A DNA stretch of 64,000 nucleotides from Lachnoclostridium sp. An138 (GTDB lineage: Bacteria > Bacillota > Clostridia > Lachnospirales > Lachnospiraceae), in NCBI RefSeq assembly GCF_002160765.1, contig NZ_NFLF01000005.1, positions 124,001-188,000 of the forward strand. The letters run 5' to 3'. Made by a program: the position numbers and the translations under genes. Under the pieces are notes generated by a model that saw only the letters and a list, made by a program, of their open reading frames with translations, did not search any database and was not told where the DNA came from. Below, one piece after another: positions 57,515 to 64,000 of this stretch. The number at the start of each line of letters is the position of its first letter. Within the stretch, counting starts at the first letter, position 1.

Positions 57515-58229
57515 TGAGCACCTCTCCTATATTTCCCTGGATCAGCAGGTCAGCCTGCCGGTCTCTGGGCGTCGCGTCCCGATTAATCAGCACCAGATGC
57601 CTGCCGGAGAAATAATCAATCAGCCCGGCCGCCGGATACACTGCAAGAGACGTACCGCCGATAATCAGCATGTCAGCTCTGGAAATGGCATTCACCGCTC
57701 CCCGAATCACCTTGCTGTCCAGTCCCTCTTCATAAAGTACTACATCCGGCTTGATGACGCCGCCGCAGCTGCATCTGGGAACGCCCTCTGACTCCAGAAT
57801 ATACCGGGCATCATAGAATGCGCCGCAGCGCTGGCAGTAATTCCGGTGAACAGAACCATGCAGTTCATAAACACATTTGCTGCCGGCCATCTGATGAAGG
57901 CCGTCGATGTTCTGAGTAACCACCGCCGTCAGCTTTCCACGCTCCTCCAGTTCAGCCAGTTTCTTATGGGCCGCGTTGGGCTTTGCGTCCAGACAGAGCA
58001 TCTTTTTTCGGTAAAACCGGTAAAATTCCTCCGTATGGCTCACAAAAAAGGTATGGCTCAGAATCGTCTCCGGCGGATACTTCCACTCCTGATGATAGAG
58101 CCCGTCTGTGCTCCGAAAATCGGGAATCCCGCTCTCCGTAGACACGCCTGCCCCTCCAAAAAACACAATGGAGCCGCATTCCTCCACATACTCTTTCAGA
58201 AGCTTCACCTTATCCTGGTTCACAGCCAT
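57504..58229 (-). CDS. cobB: NAD-dependent protein deacylase, Sir2 family
   Basis: The protein has 241 residues. NAD-binding GAGVSTESGIPDFRS (26-40) and TQNIDGLH (105-112) are followed by catalytic H124 (ELHGS). A zinc ribbon has C132, C135, C153 and C155. GTSLAVYPAAGLI and INRDATPRDRQADLLI complete the Rossmann domain. It removes acetyl or related acyl groups from lysines, giving O-acyl-ADP-ribose and nicotinamide. It lies downstream of the sortase gene by 28 nt and overlaps the DUF951 gene. Confidence 0.95.
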   Translation of the reverse strand: MAVNQDKVKLLKEYVEECGSIVFFGGAGVSTESGIPDFRSTDGLYHQEWKYPPETILSHTFFVSHTEEFYRFYRKKMLCLDAKPNAAHKKLAELEERGKLTAVVTQNIDGLHQMAGSKCVYELHGSVHRNYCQRCGAFYDARYILESEGVPRCSCGGVIKPDVVLYEEGLDSKVIRGAVNAISRADMLIIGGTSLAVYPAAGLIDYFSGRHLVLINRDATPRDRQADLLIQGNIGEVLSGI

Positions 58230-58257
58230 CCCTTCTTTCTCTTAATTACACTCTTTC

Positions 58258-59055
58258 TCAATATACCTTCTTTGCATGCACAAGGTATCTGTGTTCACCG
58301 CTCTTGGTACAGGTGGACAGCGTAATAATATAATCATCCTTTGTCACAGTCACCCCTGTATCATAGGAGGAACGGCTTTTCAGCGTCTGCAGAAACGTCT
58401 CATACTGCTCGTCCGGCGCAAAGCCAATCGTATAGCTGTCGCTCTCAGAGGGCGATTCATAAACGGAAAAAATCTGATATGCGTGCGTTCCGTCCGCCAA
58501 ATCAATATACACCGTAGGATGCGCCACCAGATAAGAAGGCGATTCATAATTCTTCAGTCCCGCAAACATGGAACCGTTTTTCATATTATGTCCGTAAATA
58601 ATGGTATGCAGATCTGTGAAATCCGCGCTGTTCAGCGTCTCTACAAAGATGCTTCCGGCACTGTTTATCTTCTTGCTGAAGGTATGATTCAGATAATAGG
58701 AATCATCTCCCGTCTGCATCAGCGGATAGCTGATTCCCGTCCCCGGGATCTCGATCCAGCCCACGGTATCCGAATTCTGTGCCTGCAGCTCGCTCAGGGC
58801 CACGCGCTGCACCCGTTCTTCCTCCGTGCCGTCTTCTCCCGTCTCCTCTGTTCCGGCATCTCCGGTCCCTTCTCCGTCCTCCGGCACCTCCGCCATCACA
58901 TACTGCTGCAAATCATCATATTCATCCGTGCCGGCCTTATACTCCAAAAATATATCAGACAGCTGCCAGATACTCAAACCCAGCGCCGCCACACAGACGC
59001 ACAGCACAATCAGCAGCGGTACAGGCATTTTTTTCTTTTTCTGTTTTTTTGCCAT
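58258..59055 (-). CDS. srtB: Class B sortase
   Basis: The protein has 265 residues. A Lys-rich N-terminus (KKQKKKK), one TM helix (about 11-33) and an acidic Glu/Gly/Thr linker (about 52-82) precede the sortase barrel. The catalytic triad is H156 (IYGHNM), C249 (LSTCTKSGE) and R256 (GEHRYLVHA). It anchors secreted proteins to peptidoglycan, or acts on a specific substrate. No LPxTG- or NPxTN-type substrate gene is next to it, so its client is unlinked. SrtB class is assigned by the HxxM and TLSTC context and by the long N-terminal helix region. Confidence 0.93.
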   Translation of the reverse strand: MAKKQKKKKMPVPLLIVLCVCVAALGLSIWQLSDIFLEYKAGTDEYDDLQQYVMAEVPEDGEGTGDAGTEETGEDGTEEERVQRVALSELQAQNSDTVGWIEIPGTGISYPLMQTGDDSYYLNHTFSKKINSAGSIFVETLNSADFTDLHTIIYGHNMKNGSMFAGLKNYESPSYLVAHPTVYIDLADGTHAYQIFSVYESPSESDSYTIGFAPDEQYETFLQTLKSRSSYDTGVTVTKDDYIITLSTCTKSGEHRYLVHAKKVY

Positions 59056-59152
59056 AATGACTCCTCACCTCTTCCTCATTCTATCAGACTGACCTGTAAA
59101 AAGCCAGAACAAAATTCCATTCCAGACAGGGACGAAACGGATTTCCAGGCCT

Positions 59153-59923
59153 TCAGCGGCCAGAACGCTCTTCTTCCGAAAGCGTTCCCAAAAGAATCCA
59201 TTCCGGATACTCCGCAAAATCCGCTTCCTCCGAACAGGCTGCCAGGCTGTATTCTCCGCCTTCCAGCTCATACTGCCGGATATAACAGGCTTCCCTGCGG
59301 ATATTCTGGGAAACCCGGATGACTGCCCCGCCCCCTTCTGATGACTGGGCCGTCTCGGCCTCTTCCACGGTACAGAAGGAATCCAGCCGCAGACGCAGGC
59401 CTTCTCCCACCGCTTTCAGAAAGCTTTCCTTACGGACCCAGAGATCATAAAAGGCTCTCTCCTTCATATCCTCCGGCTCTGCCGCAAGAACCTTCTGTTC
59501 CCCTGGATGAAATCTGCGGGCAATCCGTTCCTGATTCAGCCGGCTTCTGCGCTGCTCCACATCCACGCCCACGGTCTTTGCCCCGATAGCGCAGGCCGCA
59601 AGTCTGCCGCTGTGGGAAATGCTGATGCAGATCTCCTCGTGACCCTTTAGAAAGGGCTTGCCGCGCTCGTCTTTTTCCACCCGGAATGTGCCCGCCAGCT
59701 CCGGATACTCTTTTTCCAGCGCCCGCATCAGAAGACGGCGCGCTGCTGCCGACTGGCTGCGGGCGCGCCTGCCGCCGGGACCGCCGGCCCCCTTCCCGGA
59801 TTCTTCGGCCTCCGGTTCTATTGCGGCTGATTCCATTTCAACCGGTTTCATTACGGCCGGTTCCACTTCGCCCGGCTCCATTTCAGCCGGCTCCGGAATC
59901 TCAGCCAGATAGATCCGCACCAT
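59153..59923 (-). CDS. 4'-phosphopantetheinyl transferase, Sfp-type
   Basis: The protein has 256 residues. Mg-binding GVDVE (119-123; D121, E123) and WVRKESFLKAVGEG (162-175) are the Sfp signatures, and ISISHSG binds the CoA phosphate. It transfers phosphopantetheine from CoA to acyl- or peptidyl-carrier proteins. Residues 10-37 are an unusual low-complexity run of five-residue units (PAEME, PGEVE, PAVMK, PVEME), encoded by a 15-bp DNA repeat at 59814-59903. No NRPS/PKS gene is nearby. The start is 4 nt beyond the stop of the small gene upstream. Confidence 0.9.
   Translation of the reverse strand: MVRIYLAEIPEPAEMEPGEVEPAVMKPVEMESAAIEPEAEESGKGAGGPGGRRARSQSAAARRLLMRALEKEYPELAGTFRVEKDERGKPFLKGHEEICISISHSGRLAACAIGAKTVGVDVEQRRSRLNQERIARRFHPGEQKVLAAEPEDMKERAFYDLWVRKESFLKAVGEGLRLRLDSFCTVEEAETAQSSEGGGAVIRVSQNIRREACYIRQYELEGGEYSLAACSEEADFAEYPEWILLGTLSEEERSGR
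59814..59903. repeat. 15-bp imperfect tandem repeat inside the phosphopantetheinyl transferase gene
   Basis: Six consecutive 15-bp units of the type GGTTCCATTTCAGCC begin at 59814, 59829, 59844, 59859, 59874 and 59889, the last degenerate. Being a multiple of three, length changes keep the frame. Confidence 0.75.
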
Positions 59924-59927
59924 AGCC

Positions 59928-60155
59928 TCAGGACTCCGCCTGGGTGCCTTTTATGCCGGCTTTCTTTTTCTGCGCATCCAGCAGCTCCATCAGAGCCTCG
60001 TCGCTGTCAGAAATCCACACATCCTCTTCCTCTGCGTTCAGGCCCAGATATTCCCGCAGCGTACAGGGCTCGTCGCTGTTGCCCCAGTCTTCAATATATC
60101 GGTCTATTTCCTCAAAAGGAATCTCTCCGGCCAGATATCTCTCTTTAAACTTCAT
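59928..60155 (-). CDS. Small conserved hypothetical protein
   Basis: The protein has 75 residues from the ATG at 60155, which follows GGGAGGGAAAG; the longer upstream extension is rejected. It is acidic: MKFKERYLAGEIPFEEIDRY then IEDWGNS...TLREYLGLNAEEEDVWISD. There is no TM segment or metal motif. It lies 4 nt upstream of the phosphopantetheinyl transferase gene and is probably cotranscribed. Short proteins with this ExPFEEIDxYIxxW pattern are common in Lachnospiraceae; the function is unknown. Confidence 0.75.
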   Translation of the reverse strand: MKFKERYLAGEIPFEEIDRYIEDWGNSDEPCTLREYLGLNAEEEDVWISDSDEALMELLDAQKKKAGIKGTQAES

Positions 60156-60305
60156 CTTTCCCTCCCTGCAGTTCCGCGCCGCGCGCAGGAACCGGATTCT
60201 TCTGCTATTATAACACGTCTTATCCATACCCACAAAACATTTCTGTATTGCGGCAGGTTTTTATTTCGCTTTTATTTCTGCTTTTATTTCTGCATTCCGG
60301 CGCTA

Positions 60306-60334
60306 TTGACAGCCTGCTCCTCTTTGGCTAAAAT
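60306..60334 (+). promoter_or_regulatory. Promoter of the TauE-like gene
   Basis: TTGACA (60306-60311), a 17-bp spacer and TAAAAT (60329-60334). The leader is about 130 nt. Confidence 0.82.
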
Positions 60335-60473
60335 AGCGTGGGTAAAACAGATCTATGACCGGATATTTCGGGTTTTCAGCCTCTTTTCCCTGCGGTCCCG
60401 GACACCGGAAGAAACAAATGTCTGGCTGAAACAGAAAAATACATCAATCAATTTACAGAAAGAAGGCTCTGTC

Positions 60474-61226
60474 ATGGAAGTTACGCTTCATATGCTTTTA
60501 ATCATATGCCCCCTGGTATTTCTTGCGGGACTCGTCGATTCCATCGGCGGAGGCGGCGGCCTGATCTCGCTGCCTGCCTACCTTTTCGCGGGAATCCCGC
60601 CTCACATGGCTATTGCGACCAATAAACTTTCTTCATCTCTGGGCACTACCATTTCCGCTGCCCGTCTTTTCAAATATATGGATCTGCCTCTGGCCGGAGC
60701 CTGCGTCATCTGCTCTCTGGCCGGATCGGCCGCCGGCTCCTCTCTTGCGCTGACTGCCAGCGAAGCGCTGATTCAGTTCATGCTTCTGCCGGTGCTCCCG
60801 GTTGCCGCCTATTATGTGCTGCGCAAAAAAGATTTGAATCAGCCCAAACAGGAAAAACTGTCCCGGCAGAAGACATTTCTGATCTCCATGCCGGTCTCTT
60901 TTCTTGTAGGCATCTATGACGGTTTTTACGGTCCCGGCACAGGCACCTTTCTGATCCTTTTATATACCAGCCTGGCAAAACTGGACCTTCTTACCGCCTC
61001 TGCAAACACAAAGGCTGTAAACCTTGCTTCCAACATCGGCGCCCTCGCCGTCTTTATCCTGAACGGCAAGGTCTTTTTCGGACTCGGCCTGCCTGCCGCT
61101 CTCTTCTGCATCGCTGGCCACTACCTGGGCGCGGGTATGGTCGTCAAAAACGGAACGCGGATCGTAAAGCCGGTAATTCTGACTGTGCTGGCCATACTGT
61201 TCCTCAAAGTGCTGATAGGAGAGTAA
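60474..61226 (+). CDS. TauE/SafE-family membrane transporter
   Basis: The protein has 250 residues from the ATG at 60474 (GAAGG upstream); the longer frame would cover the promoter. There are about eight TM helices in two similar halves, with FLAGLVDSIGGGGGLISLPA and FLVGIYDGFYGPGTGTFL as the paired Gly-rich signature loops, and ATNKLSSSLGTT and SANTKAVNLASN as the matching second motifs. The family exports or imports sulfite, sulfoacetate or other small anions. No sulfur gene is adjacent, so the substrate is open. Confidence 0.88.
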   Translation: MEVTLHMLLIICPLVFLAGLVDSIGGGGGLISLPAYLFAGIPPHMAIATNKLSSSLGTTISAARLFKYMDLPLAGACVICSLAGSAAGSSLALTASEALIQFMLLPVLPVAAYYVLRKKDLNQPKQEKLSRQKTFLISMPVSFLVGIYDGFYGPGTGTFLILLYTSLAKLDLLTASANTKAVNLASNIGALAVFILNGKVFFGLGLPAALFCIAGHYLGAGMVVKNGTRIVKPVILTVLAILFLKVLIGE

Positions 61227-61248
61227 GACAGATCCGTTCTTTCCTTTA

Positions 61249-61291
61249 GCCGGCGCCGGTACGGCGGGAGCGATTTCCCCGCCGCGCCGGC
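61249..61291. terminator. GC-rich terminator between convergent genes
   Basis: GCCGGCGC (61249-61256) pairs with GCGCCGGC (61284-61291), with an inner CGGCGGG/CCCGCCG stem. There is no clear U-tract. Confidence 0.6.
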
Positions 61292-61305
61292 GCCATATTC
61301 CTGTC

Positions 61306-61926
61306 TTATTCTCTCATATCCGCGTTCCAGTCAAAGATAATCCCCGTCTGGGCATCCAGCTCAAACTCATATTTGATTCCATTCCAAAACAGTTCTCCCT
61401 CAAACCGGCTCCGCCCATCATCGCTTTCCTGCCAGATCTGCACCTCATCCGCAGAAGCCCCGCCTGCTTTGCCGGCCGCTATGCTTCTGGCCCCGTCTTC
61501 ATCTACCGGCGAACCGCCAAGAGAATCCAGCCACTCTTCGTCCACCTCATAATCCGCTCCGACGATCCTCCCATCCGCGGAAGCTATCTCATACTCGTAA
61601 TCGCCATAGTCTGTCTCAAACTCCACCTGCCAGATGGAAATATCGTTCTCTCTGTCTTTCTCTACTTTTACATTGTACGCGTCGTCCTCCGGCACCTCCG
61701 CATTCTCCAGCGCCAGCGCAAACGCGCCGTCCCTGTCTATCTCTCCGGCGGAAGCTTCCTCTCCCGTCTGTCCTTCCATTATCTGTGTCTCCTGTACCTG
61801 TACCGGCCCGGACTCCTGCTGCCCGCCGGAGGAAACCCACTGTTCTCCGCCAGCGCTTCCACAACCCGTCAGAGCAAGGCAGAGCAGCGCCGCGCCTGCG
61901 GCTGCCGGCCATTTTTTTCTGTTCAT
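61306..61926 (-). CDS. Lipoprotein with PepSY-type repeats
   Basis: The protein has 206 residues. The signal peptide ends in the lipobox LTGC (Cys 22). A Gly/Gln/Glu-rich linker precedes two PepSY-like units: about 66-130 (DGAFALALENAEVPEDDAYN, IWQVEFETDYGDYEYEI, ADGRIVGADYEVD) and about 140-205 (RSIAAGKAGGASADEVQIW, ELFWNGIKYEFELDAQTGII). PepSY domains bind or inhibit peptidases, or occur with extracytoplasmic electron-transfer systems. It is anchored on the outer face of the membrane. It is divergent from apbE, sharing a 165-bp region. Confidence 0.85.
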   Translation of the reverse strand: MNRKKWPAAAGAALLCLALTGCGSAGGEQWVSSGGQQESGPVQVQETQIMEGQTGEEASAGEIDRDGAFALALENAEVPEDDAYNVKVEKDRENDISIWQVEFETDYGDYEYEIASADGRIVGADYEVDEEWLDSLGGSPVDEDGARSIAAGKAGGASADEVQIWQESDDGRSRFEGELFWNGIKYEFELDAQTGIIFDWNADMRE

Positions 61927-62091
61927 ACCGTTCTTCCCCCTTCCTGCGCCGCAAATTGCAGTTCTACCACTACTTTAACGGATTTCTCAGATTTTCACAA
62001 CAGTTATCTTGTAAACCGCAGAGGGTCTATGGTAACATATCTACGTTCACTTTTTCAGATATCATCACCAGGTTTGTTTCAGGAGGTTTTC

Positions 62092-63132
62092 ATGACAGAT
62101 AAAAAGAAGCTGATCTTTGTTCTCATTCCGCTGGCAGTTGTTGTTCTGGCTGTCTTCGCGTTTTTCTATTCCAGACAGATCCGGCAGCAGCAGGACCCAA
62201 TCACGGCTACAGCGTTCAAATTGAATACCGTAGTCACTATCACTGTTTACGACTCTCAGGATCAGGGGATTCTGGACGGCGCCCTGGCGCTCTGCGATGA
62301 ATACGAACGGATTTTCAGCCGCACTTTGGAAGAAAGCGAGCTGTACCAGCTCAATGCCGGCACGCTGCCCCAGGAAAATGGAGCTTTTCTTCTGTCAGAC
62401 TCCCTCTCGGATCTGATCTCCCAGGGACTTTATTACAGTAATCTATCCGGCGGAGCTTTTGATATCTCCATTGCTCCGGTATCCTCTCTCTGGGATTTCA
62501 CCTCCGGAGAAGCTGTGCTGCCGGATGAGCAGGCGCTTTCCGAAGCTCTCCCCCTTGTGGACCACAGCCAGATCTTTCTCGACGGAAACAGCCTGCGTTT
62601 TGGAATGGAGGGGATGGAGCTCGACCTGGGCGCCATCGCAAAGGGCTATATCGCAGACCGGATCAAGGATTATCTCGTATCCCGAGGCGTAGAAAGCGCG
62701 ATCATCGACCTGGGCGGAAATATTCTCTGCGTCGGGGAACGCACCGACGGGACTCCCTTCCGCATCGGCATTCAGCGTCCTTTCGCAGACCGGAGCGAGA
62801 CGGCCGCCATTGTGGAGATAGACGGGAAATCGGTCGTCTCCTCGGGAATCTATGAGCGGTATTTTGAAAAGGACGGCGTACTTTACCACCACATTCTGAA
62901 CCCGGACACCGGCTATCCCTACGACAACGGCCTTGTGTCTGTGACCATTATTTCTGATGAGTCCGTAGACGGCGACGGCTTAAGCACCTCCTGTTTCGCC
63001 CTCGGACTGGAAAAGGGCATGGAGCTGATTGACAGCCTGCCGGATGTGTATGCGGTTTTCATCACAGAGGATGGCGGGCTGCATTTCAGCGAAGGCTTTG
63101 AGGATGCCTTTTCCGTGTCTTATGGGGAATAG
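62092..63132 (+). CDS. apbE: FAD:protein FMN transferase ApbE
   Basis: The protein has 346 residues from the ATG at 62092 (AGGAGGTTTTC upstream). An N-terminal TM anchor (about 6-24) places it outside the cell. FAD/Mg-binding motifs are LDLGAIAKGYIADRI, IIDLGGNILCVG, GIYERYFEKDGVLYHHILNP and SVDGDGLSTSCFALG. It attaches FMN covalently to Thr/Ser of target proteins, such as Rnf/Nqr subunits or extracytoplasmic flavoproteins. No FMN-acceptor gene is in the window; the neighbouring divergent gene is a PepSY lipoprotein. Intact and of normal length. Confidence 0.94.
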   Translation: MTDKKKLIFVLIPLAVVVLAVFAFFYSRQIRQQQDPITATAFKLNTVVTITVYDSQDQGILDGALALCDEYERIFSRTLEESELYQLNAGTLPQENGAFLLSDSLSDLISQGLYYSNLSGGAFDISIAPVSSLWDFTSGEAVLPDEQALSEALPLVDHSQIFLDGNSLRFGMEGMELDLGAIAKGYIADRIKDYLVSRGVESAIIDLGGNILCVGERTDGTPFRIGIQRPFADRSETAAIVEIDGKSVVSSGIYERYFEKDGVLYHHILNPDTGYPYDNGLVSVTIISDESVDGDGLSTSCFALGLEKGMELIDSLPDVYAVFITEDGGLHFSEGFEDAFSVSYGE

Positions 63133-63184
63133 AGCCTGCCTGGTCTGCTAAGCGCCCGGTCCATACAGAATATTCAGCAGGTTC

Positions 63185-63790
63185 CTACACTATTTTCTTC
63201 CCATGAAAAGAGGTCACTTTAAGCTGACCAGCCAGCTCTGCCAGATTCTCCTTCGTAATCCTTCCGGCGGCAACTACCTCCAGATTCGGAATGTCCTGAA
63301 GCTCCCGGATTCGCTCCAGTCCCGCCAGAGCAGTCTCCTGCTGCCCCGATGTCAAAACCCGGTCAATCAGGCCCTGACTGCTTAAGCTCCGGACCGCCTC
63401 CACATAATCCGGCGTCTCATCTATGGCCTTATGGAACGTCACTTTCAGAGCGCCCCTGCACTCCGCGATCTTCTTCATTTTCTCAAAATCCACCCGGTGA
63501 TCTTCCCGCAGAATCCCGGTGGAGATACCGTCTACGCCCAGCTCCCGGCAGATGCGTATATCCTCCAGCATCACCTGGAATTCCCCGTCGTCATAGACGA
63601 AACTTCCTCCTCTGGGCCGTATCATGACTACAATCGGAATCCGCAGAAGCTCCCGGCAGACCTTAATCGTCCCATAAGAAGGCGTCGTTCCCTCCTCCGC
63701 CAGATTTTCGCAGAGCTCAATACGGTCCGCGCCTCTTTCCTGCGCCTGAAGCGCTTCCCTTAAATTTCCTACTGCTGCTTCTTTTATCAT
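63185..63790 (-). CDS. cutC: CutC-family protein
   Basis: The protein has 201 residues from the ATG at 63790 (GGAGGAG upstream). A TIM barrel starts EAAVGNLREALQAQERGADR and has ELCENLAEEGTTPSYGTI, MIRPRGGSFVYDDGE, GVDGISTGIL, KVTFHKAIDE and RVLTSGQQETAL. The family was named for copper homeostasis, but evidence for a direct copper role is disputed. Catalytic function is not known. The gene stands alone behind a good promoter. Confidence 0.92.
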   Translation of the reverse strand: MIKEAAVGNLREALQAQERGADRIELCENLAEEGTTPSYGTIKVCRELLRIPIVVMIRPRGGSFVYDDGEFQVMLEDIRICRELGVDGISTGILREDHRVDFEKMKKIAECRGALKVTFHKAIDETPDYVEAVRSLSSQGLIDRVLTSGQQETALAGLERIRELQDIPNLEVVAAGRITKENLAELAGQLKVTSFHGKKIV

Positions 63791-63866
63791 TTCTTTCTCC
63801 TCCGGAATCTTAAGTTTTCTCACACATATTCTGCGCTCCTGTAAGTTTTTGGATGCGTCTTTCTTC

Positions 63867-63895
63867 ACTATAACAGACACCAGCGCTCTGCACAA
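63867..63895 (-). promoter_or_regulatory. Promoter of cutC
   Basis: TTGTGC (63890-63895), a 17-bp spacer with TG-T before TATAGT (63867-63872). The leader is about 70 nt. Confidence 0.7.
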
Positions 63896-64000
63896 GCTCT
63901 TGCCTATGCAAAAACGCAAAGAACGGCACACAAAAGCGGAATGCAGACGCCATTTCCCTCTTTCCGGAAATAAGGCTCCGCACTCCGCCCGCTTTACATT

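Overview
The window looks like the chromosome of a low-to-mid GC Gram-positive anaerobe of class Clostridia, most likely Lachnospiraceae. The grounds are the gene content and gene order. There is a gdpP-rplI-dnaB cluster, an rpsF-ssb-rpsR operon, MecA, a CwlD-type amidase and a GH18 protein of the kind seen in spore formers, and a class B sortase. Oxygen-sensitive or oxygen-detoxifying enzymes are also present (a radical-SAM sulfatase-maturase type protein, an FDP-rubredoxin-NROR fusion, a 2[4Fe-4S] ferredoxin, a DUF1858 protein). SD sequences are strong (AAGGAGG) and several promoters are near-consensus sigma-A. I cannot name the genus. No rRNA, tRNA, CRISPR array or intact insertion sequence was seen.

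Layout. (1) 1-5400, minus strand: a Gram-positive version of the E. coli php/yhf operon (yhfZ, yhfY, yhfU, yhfT, an amidase-signature protein, php, yhfS cut by the window edge). It has three copies of a 22-bp operator-like motif. (2) 5577-6005: a truncated tyrosine recombinase. (3) 6150-11700, plus strand: murC, a cluster of DnaA boxes, a DnaD-like protein, a DnaC/DnaI-like helicase loader, and a long PRPP synthetase. (4) 11700-26000, minus strand: a two-component system, a PfoR-like membrane protein, a GT-C-like membrane protein, class II aldolase, an AAA/DUF234 ATPase, a decayed sugar-ABC/SDR remnant, rpiB-upp-dCMP deaminase, cwlD and a GH18 protein. (5) 26600-28300: mecA, DUF1858 and ferredoxin. 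(6) 28300-35700, minus: a MerR regulator, dnaB-rplI-gdpP, and the flavodiiron fusion. (7) 35900-39800: AnSME-like radical SAM protein, a truncated MFS gene, and an SUV3-like RNA helicase. (8) 40200-48400, mostly minus: rpsF-ssb-rpsR, a CmpB-type membrane protein, M29 aminopeptidase, and a large exported protein coupled to a methyltransferase. (9) 48500-64000: an ACT protein, M23/LysM/G5 endopeptidase, shikimate kinase, flavin reductase, CBS-DRTGG pyrophosphatase, signal peptidase, class V aminotransferase, sirtuin, sortase B, phosphopantetheinyl transferase, TauE-like exporter, PepSY lipoprotein, ApbE and CutC.

How the genes may work together. The php/yhf operon reads as an uncharacterised uptake-and-catabolism module: permease, metal hydrolase, amidase-like enzyme and PLP enzyme, under its own GntR-like regulator and a PRD protein. 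The replication genes (helicase loader, DnaD, DnaB, SSB) sit with cell-wall and nucleotide genes. The DnaA-box cluster in front of dnaD could tie helicase-loader expression to initiation.

The signals I consider most worth following are: the php/yhf operon with its operator triplet; the DnaA-box cluster; four TTCACA-like direct repeats with an 11-bp period directly upstream of an extended -10 at 54294-54347, which drives no visible gene and suggests a PhoB/PhoP-type regulated small RNA; the SUV3-like helicase; and the 846-residue exported protein with a degenerate C39-like end.
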